Source: Metellina segmentata
Lineage: Eukaryota > Arthropoda > Arachnida > Araneae > Tetragnathidae
Length of the DNA stretch: 64,000 bases
Direction: 5' to 3'
Assembly (NCBI GenBank): GCA_947359465.1
Contig: OX375877.1
Coordinates: forward strand, 76,644,698 to 76,708,697
A model generated the notes under the pieces. That model was not told where the DNA came from. It searched no databases and saw only the letters and a program-made list of their open reading frames with translations. Made by a program: the position numbers and the translations under genes. Every line of letters begins with the position of its first letter. Within the stretch, counting starts at the first letter, position 1. Below are positions 11,501-22,129 of the stretch, piece by piece.

Positions 11501-14225
11501 TTCATTGGTAAAAATAAATTCAGCAGCTAGAGTTCACATTTATAAAAAAAAACTAGCAAGATACCCGACTTCACTCGCATACTTGCCAACTTTAAAAACT
11601 GTACATCAATAAAACTTTTGCTGGAACACCCCTTGCCATAAAACACAACATAAATGTATGAATTAAATTGTTTTTGTATCCGTTGTATTATTAAATTGTA
11701 ATTGTATAAATATCCGTATCTGTCACAACAAGTAATATTTGTATTTAAAAATACATAAGTAAATATTCATTTTTTTTATTCACTGCAGAAACCTCACAAA
11801 GCAGTAGTGTTTTAATACCAAACAAAACACATCCACTGTAAAAAAAAACATTCACTTTATGAGTATCCACATATTGCATCCCAAACTGTACGTTACATAC
11901 CATTTAAACCTAGTGTCTTTACAAGTAGATGAAAGGGGGAAAAAATCAATGTTCTATTTACAAAGTTGTTTCCTTTAGTGTTTTATCCAGAAAAGGGGGT
12001 TGCAGAAAACTTCAATAAAACTGTAGTAGCTTCTTTGGTCTTTAATAATTCTGCACTGAATTTCTGCTCAAAACAAGATTTGAAGTTTTTATGGATTTAG
12101 TGGATGGTTGCAGAGAATGAAAAAATATTTCAATTGCTCGTTCTAAGTATTAAAAATCCGTAGAAAAGGCAAACCCATTCGTAAAACAGTAAAATTAAGT
12201 TGAAATCCGTAAAAATTACGGATAATCCGTAAAAGTTGCCAACTCGGGTTGAATTAGGTAACTATATATTGAAAGTGACCAGAAAAATAATAATTTCCTT
12301 TTTTCGTAGAAAAATCCCAAATCATTTAAGTGCAAAATAATTTTTAACACCTTTTTAACATTTTTATTACAACCTACTTTGGACACAAATAATGTACATG
12401 CATGTCCATCCATGTAATACATTTCACGTATATCGCACCCCTGCTAAAGGTACAAACTGACGAAAGGTAACAGACACTAATGTAACTACTACAAAAGACA
12501 ATTTTGAGGGAGGATTATTAGCACTAAGTTTATTTTTAAAGGCGAATACGTTTTTTCTTGAAAATTCAGTCTTGTGGCACGCAATAATACCAAAGGTAAC
12601 CTATTATCACTTTTTAATGGTAAATCTAATCGTAAAATAAGCCATCTTGACTTTCTGTCGCTATGACAAAGAATTTGTGATGTTTCAAAAGTCCTAGTTA
12701 GCATATTTTTAACATTAACGTTCTTTCAATAATGGAAAAATTCCACATAAAAATTTCTTTGTTCTAATTTACATGCCGCTTTAAATCAACTGCCCTGTGG
12801 TGGTGTTGCGTGTGATGAAAAGAAAAAACAATTTATTAAAATAATAAATATTTTAAACAGAAAACAACTTAAAAATACAAAATAAATTCTGAGCGAAGAA
12901 AACAGAAAATATGACTGCACGTGGCAAACGAACACGAGTTTCCGTTACATTGCAGAATATCGTTTGTCCGAAATATTCGGAAATAGTTTATATTTTGAAA
13001 ATAAAATAAATAAGGCTCAAAATACAAATGTATTAGAATTTAAATTAAGTAAAAATAGTTTTTTGAAAAATAATTTATTTCTCAGCAGTACTAGTAAAAC
13101 CATCCTAGTAATTACAATGCTCAATCTACCTTCCAGCAACTCCAAAACTACCAAATTATGGTTGATTTAAGTATAGTTACTCAGATGTTTTAACATGAAA
13201 CTTGCCTAAATATATAAGTAAAGAAATTTTAAATTTTGTATTCACTAAACTAAAATATGGTGTATCATATTCAGAACATTGCATTAATATATATATAATC
13301 AATTTTATGAGATACTTTTGCAAACACAAAATCTAACATAGAACAGGAGAATGGACAGACCTACGCAAACAAATTCAGTCACTACATGAATGCAAGTACA
13401 CACAGAATACAAAGTTTCATGAAAATATATTAAACCGTTAGGACGTAGCATGGGACACAGACGGACGCCAAACGCTAAAGAAACGGAATTGGCATAAGAA
13501 GGATCCAAAACGGATAGAAAACTTGAAATGAGTCGAAAATATTCAATGTACAAACACTACATTCTTGTTTATATAAATTGGAGCTTTGGACCAGAAGTTT
13601 GAAAACTGATTATTTTGATGTTTCCTAATTTGGTATCAGTTCCAATTACTGAGACTAAAAACAAAATGTTTCTTTGCCTCATTAAACAACTGCTTCCAAC
13701 CAAAATCTCAGTTCAAACGTATTTTCGCGACAATTTTAGAAATACCCAGGATTATGAACCCCGTATTAAATAATTCAGGCTGAGTGTTAAGAAAAACTGA
13801 CTGATCTGACAAATAAGACTTCCTTAAATAAAAATTTCAGAAAAATTCTTTTTGCTGAGTTTTGGAGATTTGATTGGATGTTGGGGTTTTATAGAGCAGG
13901 GCCAAAATCGGACAAGTTGCGTCAGACTTTTGGAGGTTAGCACAGCAGGAGTACCAAATTTTAAGAAATACAGCAATCAAAGTTCTTCCATTCGGGACAA
14001 CCTAATTGTCAAAACATATTTTTAGCTCCATTTCAGATATGAAAACCAAATACCACTCAAATGAACCCAATAAAGCACAGTGCATTGCTATTTTTCAAGA
14101 GTTAAGAAACCGTGTTTTAAAGACAAGATACGAATCAAGTAAAAATGTATGCATTTTTTTGGAAAGTTGTACTTTAAGTAAGCTGCGTTTGCATTTCATT
14201 TTATAGTTCCTTGTTTCTGTAGCAT
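11501..14225. other. AT-rich stretch, nothing clear
   Basis: No supported gene. 13380-13500 reads TTTCATGAAAATATATTAAA and then GGACGTAGCATGGGACACAG, which resembles the 3' tails of RTE/Penelope-type elements, but only weakly. Confidence 0.35.
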
Positions 14226-14230
14226 GACTT
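14226..14230. repeat. Target-site duplication GACTT (left)
   Basis: Identical to 18665-18669 next to the other LTR. Five base pairs is usual for Ty3 integrases. Confidence 0.9.
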
Positions 14231-14425
14231 TGTTTCAGTCTCTTGTGGTTGTGTCAATTATTCAGCAAGTTTCATAATCGTATTTAAATGAAAGCCACAA
14301 TTCACAAACATAACTTTATTGAACAAAGCCTAACGTGCTCTCTTGGTTATCTATATCAAACTGTATATTTCAAATATCTATAGAACAAGCACTTTTACAG
14401 TTGTGGTTACAGTTAACACATCACA
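14231..14425 (-). repeat. 3' LTR (195 bp)
   Basis: Begins TGTTTCAG and ends CATCACA on the plus strand, with TG...CA termini in either reading. Identical to 18470-18664. It is the 3' LTR because the genes run on the minus strand. Confidence 0.95.
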
Positions 14426-14436
14426 TCCTCCTTTTT
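14426..14436 (-). promoter_or_regulatory. Polypurine tract of the LTR element
   Basis: On the minus strand AAAAAGGAGGA lies directly upstream of the 3' LTR, the place where plus-strand DNA synthesis is primed. Confidence 0.85.
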
Positions 14437-14491
14437 AACTTGTATAGTAAATAATAATACACATAAAACACTTAATAAAATCAAGAAACAA

Positions 14492-17400
14492 TCAATAACA
14501 TATATAATCACTTAAATACCTGGGTCGTCTTATAGTACGACCTGATTGGCGAGCATGAGGTTTAGTTACAGTATTGGATAGCGGCGCAGTACTCGTATCA
14601 ATAAATGTTTCTTTATTATCTGGAAGATTATCGGGAATATTATTGTAAAATGGATGGGAGGTCTTGGATAACCTTAAAAACTTTCTGTTTCTCACTAAGA
14701 CTCTTCCAAAGTTTGTTCTAATCTTATATGACCTTGGGTTATTGGTTAAAGACAAAACCGTAGCGGGTTCCCATAATTTTGTTTTTACGTTCTGAACAGT
14801 GATTTTGTCTCCAGGCTGAAGTTCTTTCAAATTTTTACTGGATCTATCGTAATAGTGCTTCTGGTTTTGTTGCATTCTCAACAATTTTATATCGACATCT
14901 TTAAAGAGTTCAGGGTTAAGAAGTTTATTCCTAATAGGCAACTTGGTTCGTAATCGTCTATTAAACATTAGCTGGGCTGGTGATAATCCTAATCCAGAAA
15001 TGGGTGTATTACGATATTCTAATAATCCTACTGAAGGTCTACGATTATCCTCGAAAGCTTTCTTAAAAATTGCTTTGGTTGTCCCAACTGCCTTCTCAAC
15101 CATCCCATTACTTTGGGGATAATTAGGACTAGTGAATATAATTTCAATATCCCATCCCTTTCCAAAATTTTTAAATTCATAGCTGTTAAAGGGAACATTG
15201 TCACAAACAATAATTTCTGGAATTCCAAATTTGGAAAATATATCCTCTAACTTGAGAATGATTTCTTTGGTAGTCTTATTTCGAATAGGTACCGATTCAA
15301 TCCACTTTGAGTAATAATCAATTAATACTAGATAGTCACTGTTATTAAAATACATTAAATCTACTCCGACTCTCTCAAACGGACGGTTTGGTACATCATG
15401 CGAGACAAGAGGTTCTTTACATAGTGATTTTTGAAATTTTTCACACACATTACACTTAGAAATGATATTTTCAATGTCTTGATTAATTCCTGGCCAGTAC
15501 ATTAATTCCCTGGCTCTATTTTTACACTTCTGAATACCCAGATGAGCTTCATGTATCAACATTAACATATCTTGTCTAAGAATATTTGGAATGACAATTT
15601 TGTCATTTAAAAATACTAGTCCATCAACACAGACAATATCATTTTTCAATTTGTAGTAATGCCTCAAGGTGTTGGGTACATTTTTCTTTTCAGGCCATCC
15701 AATTTTAAAGTATTTACATATTAACTTTAAATCATTATCTTCCTCAGTTGCTTTCTGAAATTGCTTAAATTTGTTCTCACTCATTGGCAAGAGTCTAGAT
15801 ACAGAATGAACCATGTTCATCATTTCTGGGTCATCTTTGCTTTCCTCTTTAATATATGCTCTTGACAAAGTGTCGGCAATATACATTTGGCTTCCTGGCA
15901 AATATTTTACAGTAAAATCATATTTTAATAGCTTGAGAAGCATTCTTTGTAAACGAGAAGAAATTTTACTTATTGGCTTATGGACTATGGAAGTCAAGGG
16001 TTTATGATCACTTTCAACAACAACCTTATGACCATAGACCAAATTGTGATATTTTTGAAAAGCAAAGACAATTGCCAGCAACTCCTTTTCAATTTGGGCA
16101 TAATTCTTTTCAGCTTCTGTTAAGCTCCTAGATGCAAATGCAACTGGATTACCCTCTTGTAACAAACATGCTCCTAGACCATCTTTAGAACTATCACACT
16201 GGATAGTAATAGGCAAGACGTCATTAAATACTTTTAGAACTGGTGTTGAACTAATTAACTTTTTAATACTCTCAAAACTTTTATCCTGTTCATGACTCCA
16301 TTCAAATTCAACATCATTTTTTAACAATTCTCTTAAAGGAGCAGTAACAGCAGAGACATTGGGTACAAATTTAGATAGAAAATTAACCATGCCTAGTAAC
16401 CTTTTAATATCGCCCTTACACAGAGGTTGTTCTAGTTCTGTAATGGCTCTAACATGACTTGGATCAGCTTGTATACCCATCTTAGATACTAAGAAACCCA
16501 TATATTTTACTTCAGGGACCCTAAACTGAAATTTATCACTATTGAACTTTACATTATTTGTTTTGGCTCTCTCCAGAACCTCTATCAAAATTCTGTCATG
16601 GTCTTTTTCATCTTTACCTGCTATGATGAGATCGTCAAAATAAATTTCTACCCCATTGATATCACCAAATAATTTCTGATTCTTTTTCTGAAAGACCTCG
16701 GGGGCAGAACAAATTCCAAAAGGTAGCCTGTTAAACTTATATCTACCAAAGGGAGAATTAAATGTACACAATTCTGAACTGGGATTATCTAATGGTATTT
16801 GCCAGAATCCTTCTTTTAGATCTAATACAGAGAAACATTGCTTTCCTTCCAATTTGTTTATGATTTCTTCTGCAGAAGGAATTACATGATGTTCACGCTT
16901 TATTGCCTTATTAAGATTTCTGGGATCAAGACATATTCTTAATTTACCATTAGGCTTTTCGACCACAACTAAACTATTTACCCAGTCTGTGGGTTTGTTT
17001 ACCTGAGAAACAATTCCTTTTTGTTCCAATTCCTCAATGGTAGTTCTTAACTCTTTATGTAAAGATTGGGGTACTCTTCTAGGAGCATTAACAACAGGTG
17101 GTACATCTGGCTTTACTTCAATGTGATGAGGCTCCCCAGGAAATTTTCCCAATCCCTCAAATACATTTTGGTAATTCTGGATAACATTTATTTTCGATTC
17201 AAGATGAATTATATCAATAAGTTGAATTAACTGTAGTTTTTCACAAGCTTGCAAACCTAAAATTGGCTTGGCCTTTACATCTACGACAATAAATTTAAGA
17301 ATAACATCAGAGTGTTTATCAGTACAACAAGCTAGATCTATAGACCCAATAGTTTTCAACTTATTATTACCATACGACATTAAAATCACATCAGTTGAGT

Positions 17401-17581
17401 TTAATTGGTCCTTTTGTTTTAAATTTAAAGTTTCAAAAACATGGAGTGGTAACACATTGACTTGGGCTCCTGTGTCCAGTTTAAAAGAAACTTCTTGACC
17501 CTCAACTGATATTACTTTAAGCCATTCATTGCAAATATTAGATTGAACATTACGTACAATATCAACAAATAGGCTAACCTC
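14492..17581 (-). CDS. pol: Pol polyprotein (protease, RT, RNase H, integrase) of Ty3/mag-like element
   Basis: The open frame runs 1029 codons from just after the gag UAG to TAA, in the same frame as gag. Counting from the codon after UAG, the protease active site DTGA is at residues 36-39. Reverse transcriptase follows at about 190-370, with LRICLDPRNLNKAI, FSVLDLKEGFWQIPLD and the polymerase box YFDD (usually YVDD or YIDD) near 315. RNase H starts with QCDSSKDGLGACLL near 460. The integrase has an HX4H...CX2C zinc finger near 677-714 and D, D, E at about 741, 794 and 829. The second integrase motif reads CDNVPF where related enzymes usually have DNG. A basic C-terminal tail (RQSGRTIRRPRY) ends the protein. 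Alternative start codons inside the frame have no support; translation as a gag-pol fusion is most likely. All domains are intact. Confidence 0.93.
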   Translation of the reverse strand, partial: EVSLFVDIVRNVQSNICNEWLKVISVEGQEVSFKLDTGAQVNVLPLHVFETLNLKQKDQLNSTDVILMSYGNNKLKTIGSIDLACCTDKHSDVILKFIVVDVKAKPILGLQACEKLQLIQLIDIIHLESKINVIQNYQNVFEGLGKFPGEPHHIEVKPDVPPVVNAPRRVPQSLHKELRTTIEELEQKGIVSQVNKPTDWVNSLVVVEKPNGKLRICLDPRNLNKAIKREHHVIPSAEEIINKLEGKQCFSVLDLKEGFWQIPLDNPSSELCTFNSPFGRYKFNRLPFGICSAPEVFQKKNQKLFGDINGVEIYFDDLIIAGKDEKDHDRILIEVLERAKTNNVKFNSDKFQFRVPEVKYMGFLVSKMGIQADPSHVRAITELEQPLCKGDIKRLLGMVNFLSKFVPNVSAVTAPLRELLKNDVEFEWSHEQDKSFESIKKLISSTPVLKVFNDVLPITIQCDSSKDGLGACLLQEGNPVAFASRSLTEAEKNYAQIEKELLAIVFAFQKYHNLVYGHKVVVESDHKPLTSIVHKPISKISSRLQRMLLKLLKYDFTVKYLPGSQMYIADTLSRAYIKEESKDDPEMMNMVHSVSRLLPMSENKFKQFQKATEEDNDLKLICKYFKIGWPEKKNVPNTLRHYYKLKNDIVCVDGLVFLNDKIVIPNILRQDMLMLIHEAHLGIQKCKNRARELMYWPGINQDIENIISKCNVCEKFQKSLCKEPLVSHDVPNRPFERVGVDLMYFNNSDYLVLIDYYSKWIESVPIRNKTTKEIILKLEDIFSKFGIPEIIVCDNVPFNSYEFKNFGKGWDIEIIFTSPNYPQSNGMVEKAVGTTKAIFKKAFEDNRRPSVGLLEYRNTPISGLGLSPAQLMFNRRLRTKLPIRNKLLNPELFKDVDIKLLRMQQNQKHYYDRSSKNLKELQPGDKITVQNVKTKLWEPATVLSLTNNPRSYKIRTNFGRVLVRNRKFLRLSKTSHPFYNNIPDNLPDNKETFIDTSTAPLSNTVTKPHARQSGRTIRRPRYLSDYICY

Positions 17582-18367
17582 CTAATTATTTGTTTGCACT
17601 TCATTCACTTTCCGGTGAATACTTCTAGCAATTGATTGATGTAGCATTGGATTTACCTTGCTTTTGCACATAGCTGCAAAATGGTTTTTTCTTTTGCACT
17701 TGTTACATAGTTTATTATAAGCTGGGCACTGACCTTTCATGTGCTTTCTTCCACATGCCTGGCATTCAATAATTTGTTGCTTTGAAGATTTTGTCGGGAT
17801 ATGGCTATGTCTATTTACAGCATCAACACAGTTGGAGTTATTGATGGTTTTTACCTGACTCCTACTCAATTCACAAGCTCGAACACTGTCGACCGCTTTT
17901 TGTAAGGTTAGGGCAGGTTCCCGTAGCAATCTTTCCTGCAAGTTGACATCTTGAACTCCCAGCACTATTCTGTCTCGAATCAGGCTGGTTTCCTGCTCTC
18001 CAAAGTTGCATGATGCAGCAAGTGTCTTTAATTCAGTCAAGTACACGTCAATGGTTTGGAAGTCTTTTTGTGAACAAGAGAAAAATTTGAATCGTTCAAA
18101 CACTTCATTATTTTGTGGTAAACAGTGATGATCGAATTTATTAATAACTTCCTCAAATTTTCTCTCATCACCCTCAAACTTGAATGTATTATATACATTT
18201 ACGCCTTCATCACCAATTAGATTGAGTAATATGGCAATTTTGATATTGTCCGGCTTTTCCACTTTTTCTGACGCCATGAGAAAATTTTCTAGCTTCTGCT
18301 TCCACTTTATCCAATTTTCACTAATATTCCCGCTGAAACACAACTCTCCAGGAGGCTTGAAGGTCAT
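17582..18367 (-). CDS. gag: Gag of Ty3/mag-like element
   Basis: A 261-residue structural protein that would form the virus-like particle and bind element RNA. The first in-frame ATG (18367) begins MTFKPPGELCFSGN; the frame is open further upstream but without an ATG. The central part (ENWIKWKQKLENFL, then VYLTELKTLAASCNFG) matches the capsid-like region of Ty3 Gag proteins. Near the C-terminus are two zinc knuckles: CQACGRKHMKGQC (CX2CX3HX4C) and CNKCKRKNHFAAMC (CX2CX4HX4C). It ends NEVQTNN followed by UAG (17582-17584). The next codons continue in the same frame straight into the protease, so Pol would be made by reading through UAG. Confidence 0.92.
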   Translation of the reverse strand: MTFKPPGELCFSGNISENWIKWKQKLENFLMASEKVEKPDNIKIAILLNLIGDEGVNVYNTFKFEGDERKFEEVINKFDHHCLPQNNEVFERFKFFSCSQKDFQTIDVYLTELKTLAASCNFGEQETSLIRDRIVLGVQDVNLQERLLREPALTLQKAVDSVRACELSRSQVKTINNSNCVDAVNRHSHIPTKSSKQQIIECQACGRKHMKGQCPAYNKLCNKCKRKNHFAAMCKSKVNPMLHQSIARSIHRKVNEVQTNN

Positions 18368-18451
18368 CGCGAATGATGATAACTGAAAAGGCAAATTCAC
18401 TTTACAGAACACAAAAGTTCATTTTTTTTTCTTCCGAATACGAAATTTCTT

Positions 18452-18469
18452 AACAGGTTCCTGACACCA
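18452..18469 (-). promoter_or_regulatory. Primer binding site
   Basis: Directly after the 5' LTR the minus strand reads TGGTGTCAGGAACCTGTT. TGG pairs with the CCA end of a tRNA, as expected for a minus-strand primer site. I cannot say which tRNA. Confidence 0.75.
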
Positions 18470-18664
18470 TGTTTCAGTCTCTTGTGGTTGTGTCAATTAT
18501 TCAGCAAGTTTCATAATCGTATTTAAATGAAAGCCACAATTCACAAACATAACTTTATTGAACAAAGCCTAACGTGCTCTCTTGGTTATCTATATCAAAC
18601 TGTATATTTCAAATATCTATAGAACAAGCACTTTTACAGTTGTGGTTACAGTTAACACATCACA
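18470..18664 (-). repeat. 5' LTR (195 bp)
   Basis: Identical to 14231-14425. It should carry the element promoter and, in the other copy, the polyadenylation site. On the minus strand it reads TGTGATGTGTTAACTG at its start. Confidence 0.95.
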
Positions 18665-18669
18665 GACTT
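18665..18669. repeat. Target-site duplication GACTT (right)
   Basis: Matches 14226-14230. Confidence 0.9.
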
Positions 18670-20290
18670 AAAATAGTTAAATCTTTACAGTTTGTTTTTG
18701 GCACTTTAAATTTTTAAAACATTTGACGAACTTTGATGTTGACATTTTATTCCTCAAATAAAAACTCTAAGGGTAGAAAGTAGAGTAAAAAGTTTGAGAA
18801 CTGCTGATATGAGGCATTACACAAATGAGCAACATGGCCCAAGGGTATAACTGGGTTAAAATTAAGTGTATGATGTGAAATGAACTGCACTCATTACTTT
18901 CTGACAGTGGAAGAACTGTCAAAAAAACAAGGAAAAGCTAGAATATCAGATTATACATTATGCTTATGTCAGTTTTTTGTTTGCTTTTAGCTATGGAATT
19001 CTTTATATAAAGACAGGTGATAGTTTGAATGCAATATGAATCCCCACATGCTCACTTTTAATATTGAAATTAAATAAAAATAATTGAAAATAAACTATAT
19101 TGTCATTTGATAAAACACGTCAATTTAAAAATTCAGAGTGAAAAGCCAAATCACTCCTGTAAAAAACACATTAAAATAAATGTGTCACAATCTAATTGTT
19201 TGAGAGATGCTATGACATTAGCACCAAATCAATGACCAACTAATCAGAATAAACTAACTGGTTACGCCAAAGACAATTGCTCTTGGTTTTAGTAATAAAA
19301 TGGAAGTAATAAAAGTTATAAAAATTGAAGAGATTTAACTCTGAGTAATGTATTAAAAAACAAAGGTTTTAGGCAAAATGTACATCACATAGGATGTATA
19401 TATCAAAACTTGTATACCCTCTGATTATATATCAACAAACGTTTACCTACTTTTCATTCACAAAATAATAAAAAAATATCAAATATTTTAGGTATTTAGG
19501 TGAGATTCTAATATCTTTCTCCAGATTGAAATTTCTCCCTTACACATATATGCACTCATATTTATCAGAAAAAACAAAACGGTTGTTTTGGGTTTCATAA
19601 AATAAGAACAAATAAGAGAACAAAGCAAGAACAGATAATAAAAACACGAACCGATAGTAAAAATAAAAACAGATAATAAAAAAAAAAAAAAAAAAACAGA
19701 TAATAAACAAGAACACATAAGAGAACCAAAAAATAAAAATTTGAAGTAACAAAAGAAAAAACACCCAAGCTCCAAAACGAGTATTATAAAAATATAACAA
19801 AAATGTCACTTACATTTGAATTTTACTCTCATCTTAACGAGGACGCTTCACCAAATTGTCATTAAAATTCGAATTTAGTTTCTTAATAAAGGAAAAAATT
19901 GATAGTGTATAGAAACCATTAGAAACTATCAAAAATACTTATGTTTTGGAATGGGTCTTTAACACGTTCCTGCCTTGAATAAGAATCATTTTTAAGTAAC
20001 ATGCACAGAAAACGGCAGATTACTACATTCACTGCCAAAAGTTAAGCATGAAGAGGAAAATGTTAATTTCCAGAAGCCAATCTGTATTTGAGAGGCTGCA
20101 GTGTGCTGCAGAGGTAGATGGAAGTATGCAAATGTGTTATGTAACAGCCAATCACGGTTTCGTGTCAGGAAATATGCAAAAAAGGCAGTCGTTTAACAAG
20201 ACAGCATTGCGATGGGTTAGAGGAGTTGCATGTAAGTGCCGATAAAAAGTGTTTAGAACTTTCGTACGATTAGTTTTCAAGGCAGATGTG
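18670..20290. other. AT-rich stretch with a long A tract
   Basis: No gene is supported. Around 19640-19720 the motif ACAGATAATAAA recurs around an A run of about 20 (19679-19697). The Phe/Leu-rich minus-strand frames here follow from that composition. Confidence 0.45.
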
Positions 20291-20295
20291 TTCCT

Positions 20296-20570
20296 ATGGC
20301 TTCCAGAAGACGAATGGCAGATAGTGAACTCTGGCGTTCTGTGGGACGTCTTGAAGCAGGGCAATCAATCACTGATATTGCTATTTTCTTCGGCGTTCAT
20401 CATTCCGTAATCTCACGATTATGGAAACAATTCCAAACAAGGCAAACAGTCATCCGGCTGCCCAAGGGTTACGACCCCAGCGGAAGATCGATATATTGCT
20501 GTTGTAGCGAAGCGGAATCGAAGAGCCACATCCACACGTGTGATATCTATGGTTGCAGCGAGCATTTGTA
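20296..20570 (+). pseudogene. Tc1-type transposase, N-terminal relic
   Basis: From the ATG at 20296 the frame gives MASRRRMADSELWRSVGRLE and then AGQSITDIAIFFGVHHSVIS and RLWKQFQT. This is the first helix-turn-helix (paired-like) domain of a Tc1-family transposase. After RLPKGYDPSGRS the frame departs from the family; remnants of VVAKRNRRAT are seen in another frame. The catalytic domain is not present downstream in this orientation. Confidence 0.75.
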
Positions 20571-20756
20571 AGACGATATCTGCGTCAAAGAGTATACGGC
20601 GGTTTGCGCTGTATACCCTCTGGTTTTTCCTGCAAATTCCGTATACCTTCTGCTTTTCCTTAAAAACTACGTACACCATATCGCTTTTCCTAGAAAACAT
20701 AGCGCGAAACATCACGTGAAACACAGATAGCTGTAGAAGAAAAATAAAAGTTTATA

Positions 20757-21290
20757 TTTCAAGATATCATCCAGGTACACAATTCCAAAATCGTACCTAT
20801 TAATCAAAAGCAATTTATTCAAAGTATTGTCGATAGAATGAAATACAGACTTTCTTCTGATTTTAATGAAGAAAATTGTCAACTTTTGAAGGATATATCA
20901 ATGCTTGATCCAGAAAATATAAATATAGGAGATATTCGCCATTGAGAAAATGAGGTCAAAAGGATCTGTCGACGTTTTGGTATAGATGAAATGTGCACTA
21001 TTCAGAGTTTGAGGAACCTATGAAAACGCCCAAGTTGTTCCAGAAAAATTAAAGCATCTTTTAAGAACAATTGAAATATTACCATGTTCCACGGCCTATT
21101 ACCATGAGTGCGAGCGTGGGTTTAGTTTAATGAATAACATAGTGTAGCAGATTTGAGATCATCTTTATTGATTTCAAACGTCTCCAATCTGTTTATTAAT
21201 GCAAATGGACCACCTATAGAACACGTTCAACCGGAAAAAATTTGTAAATTCTTGGTTGGCCAACCATCGTTTTTCAGTAGATTAAGAGTA
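20757..21290 (+). pseudogene. hAT-type transposase C-terminal relic (KIAA1586-like)
   Basis: Broken frames give KFVPINQKQF-like text, MKYRLSSDFNEENCQLLKDI, then IEILPCSTAYYHECERGFSL with MNNIV and RSSLLISNVSNLFINANGPP. The STA-x-x-x-ECERGFSLMN motif and the following stretch are typical of the hAT C-terminal dimerisation domain in the KIAA1586-like lineage. There are several stops and a frameshift, so it is dead. It sits between two Tc1 relics. Confidence 0.65.
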
Positions 21291-21619
21291 TGAGCAACAA
21301 AAGGACAGAGACGGATTTCTCTAGTCAAGCAGTTTGGAAATATTTCAATGAAAACGATAGAGGTAGGCCTTAAAATTTGTTTTTTAAAAAAAAATTATTT
21401 TCTACTTTACATGTTTAAATATTTTTCTCTTAACATTTCCTGTAATTATTTTATGTCATAGTTTTAAATATTAAGTTATATACTGCTGTTTGTAAAAAAT
21501 GCAACACCATGAAGGAGTCATCGGAATTAAATGAAAGTTAGTACACAAACGGCTTGTATTAGTACAAATAAGTGAATAAATTTTCAAATAAAAAAATAAG
21601 CAATATTAAGTGTCCGAAA

Positions 21620-21797
21620 TCAGTATTTAGTGCAGTCACCACGCGCTGCAATAAGTGCTGCTATACGACGTGGCATGGAGTGAAACAGATGCTGAATGTC
21701 TGCTTGTAGAAGAGAATTCCAAATTGTTTGTTTGCGCACCCAAAGTTCGTCTCTTGAAGCTGTAGGACGCGGATCACGAGCGAGACGCCCACGAATT
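21620..21797 (-). pseudogene. Tc1-type transposase, C-terminal relic
   Basis: On the minus strand the frame reads SRDELWVRKQTIWNSLLQAD, then IQHLFHSMPRRIAALIAARG and DCTKY followed by TGA (21620-21622). This is the C-terminus of a Tc1 transposase after the DDE core. Plus-strand 21490-21520 carries AAAAATGCAACACCATGAAG, likely its terminal repeat. Upstream coding sequence is lost near the (TA)n tract. Confidence 0.75.
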
Positions 21798-21945
21798 CCC
21801 CTTTCCTAGGATATAAAATTAATATAGGCTTTTTTTCTCTCAATAATTTGAACTTCGATTCATTCGAACATATTCTCAGGTCCTTTGAGTATACCCCATG
21901 GGCGCCCGGAGGAGGAGGAGGGCGGTCAACCCTTGACATGGATTT

Positions 21946-21948
<3 letters not shown>

Positions 21949-22003
<55 letters not shown>
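21949..22003. repeat. (TA)n microsatellite, about 27 units
   Basis: Uninterrupted alternating T and A. Frames through it read Ile-Tyr repeats and are not genes. Confidence 0.95.
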
Positions 22004-22012
<9 letters not shown>

Positions 22013-22129
22013 AGATGGGTGTACACTGTACAGCCGTCAAAATAAAAAACGACTCACCCGATCGCAATTGCACAATTTACAAACATATTCATTGGCTGCT
22101 ATGTACATGCTTTAATAGGGGAATGGTCT

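Larger units (their letters stand above)
14231..18664 (-). mobile_element. Complete Ty3/gypsy LTR retrotransposon, mag-like
   Basis: A 4434-bp element with two 195-bp LTRs that read the same base for base, flanked by the 5-bp target duplication GACTT (14226-14230 and 18665-18669). It has a primer binding site, a polypurine tract, gag with two zinc knuckles, and pol in the order protease, reverse transcriptase, RNase H, integrase, which is the Ty3 order. There is no envelope gene. The paired zinc knuckles (first CX2CX3HX4C, second CX2CX4HX4C) and the short LTRs point to the mag lineage. Apart from one in-frame UAG between gag and pol it has no frameshift or nonsense mutation, so it inserted very recently and may be active. 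It lies in intergenic AT-rich DNA. Confidence 0.95.

Noticed and set aside
15028..15228. Small frames on both strands within pol
   Set aside because: Shadows of the intact 1029-codon pol frame.
19488..19809. Two overlapping minus-strand frames of 89-95 codons
   Set aside because: Phe/Leu-rich text read from A-rich DNA around a poly-A run; no domain, no signals.
21661..22115. Four frames of 65-121 codons through the TA tract
   Set aside because: They consist largely of Ile-Tyr repeats from (TA)n; only the short minus-strand Tc1 C-terminus is real.
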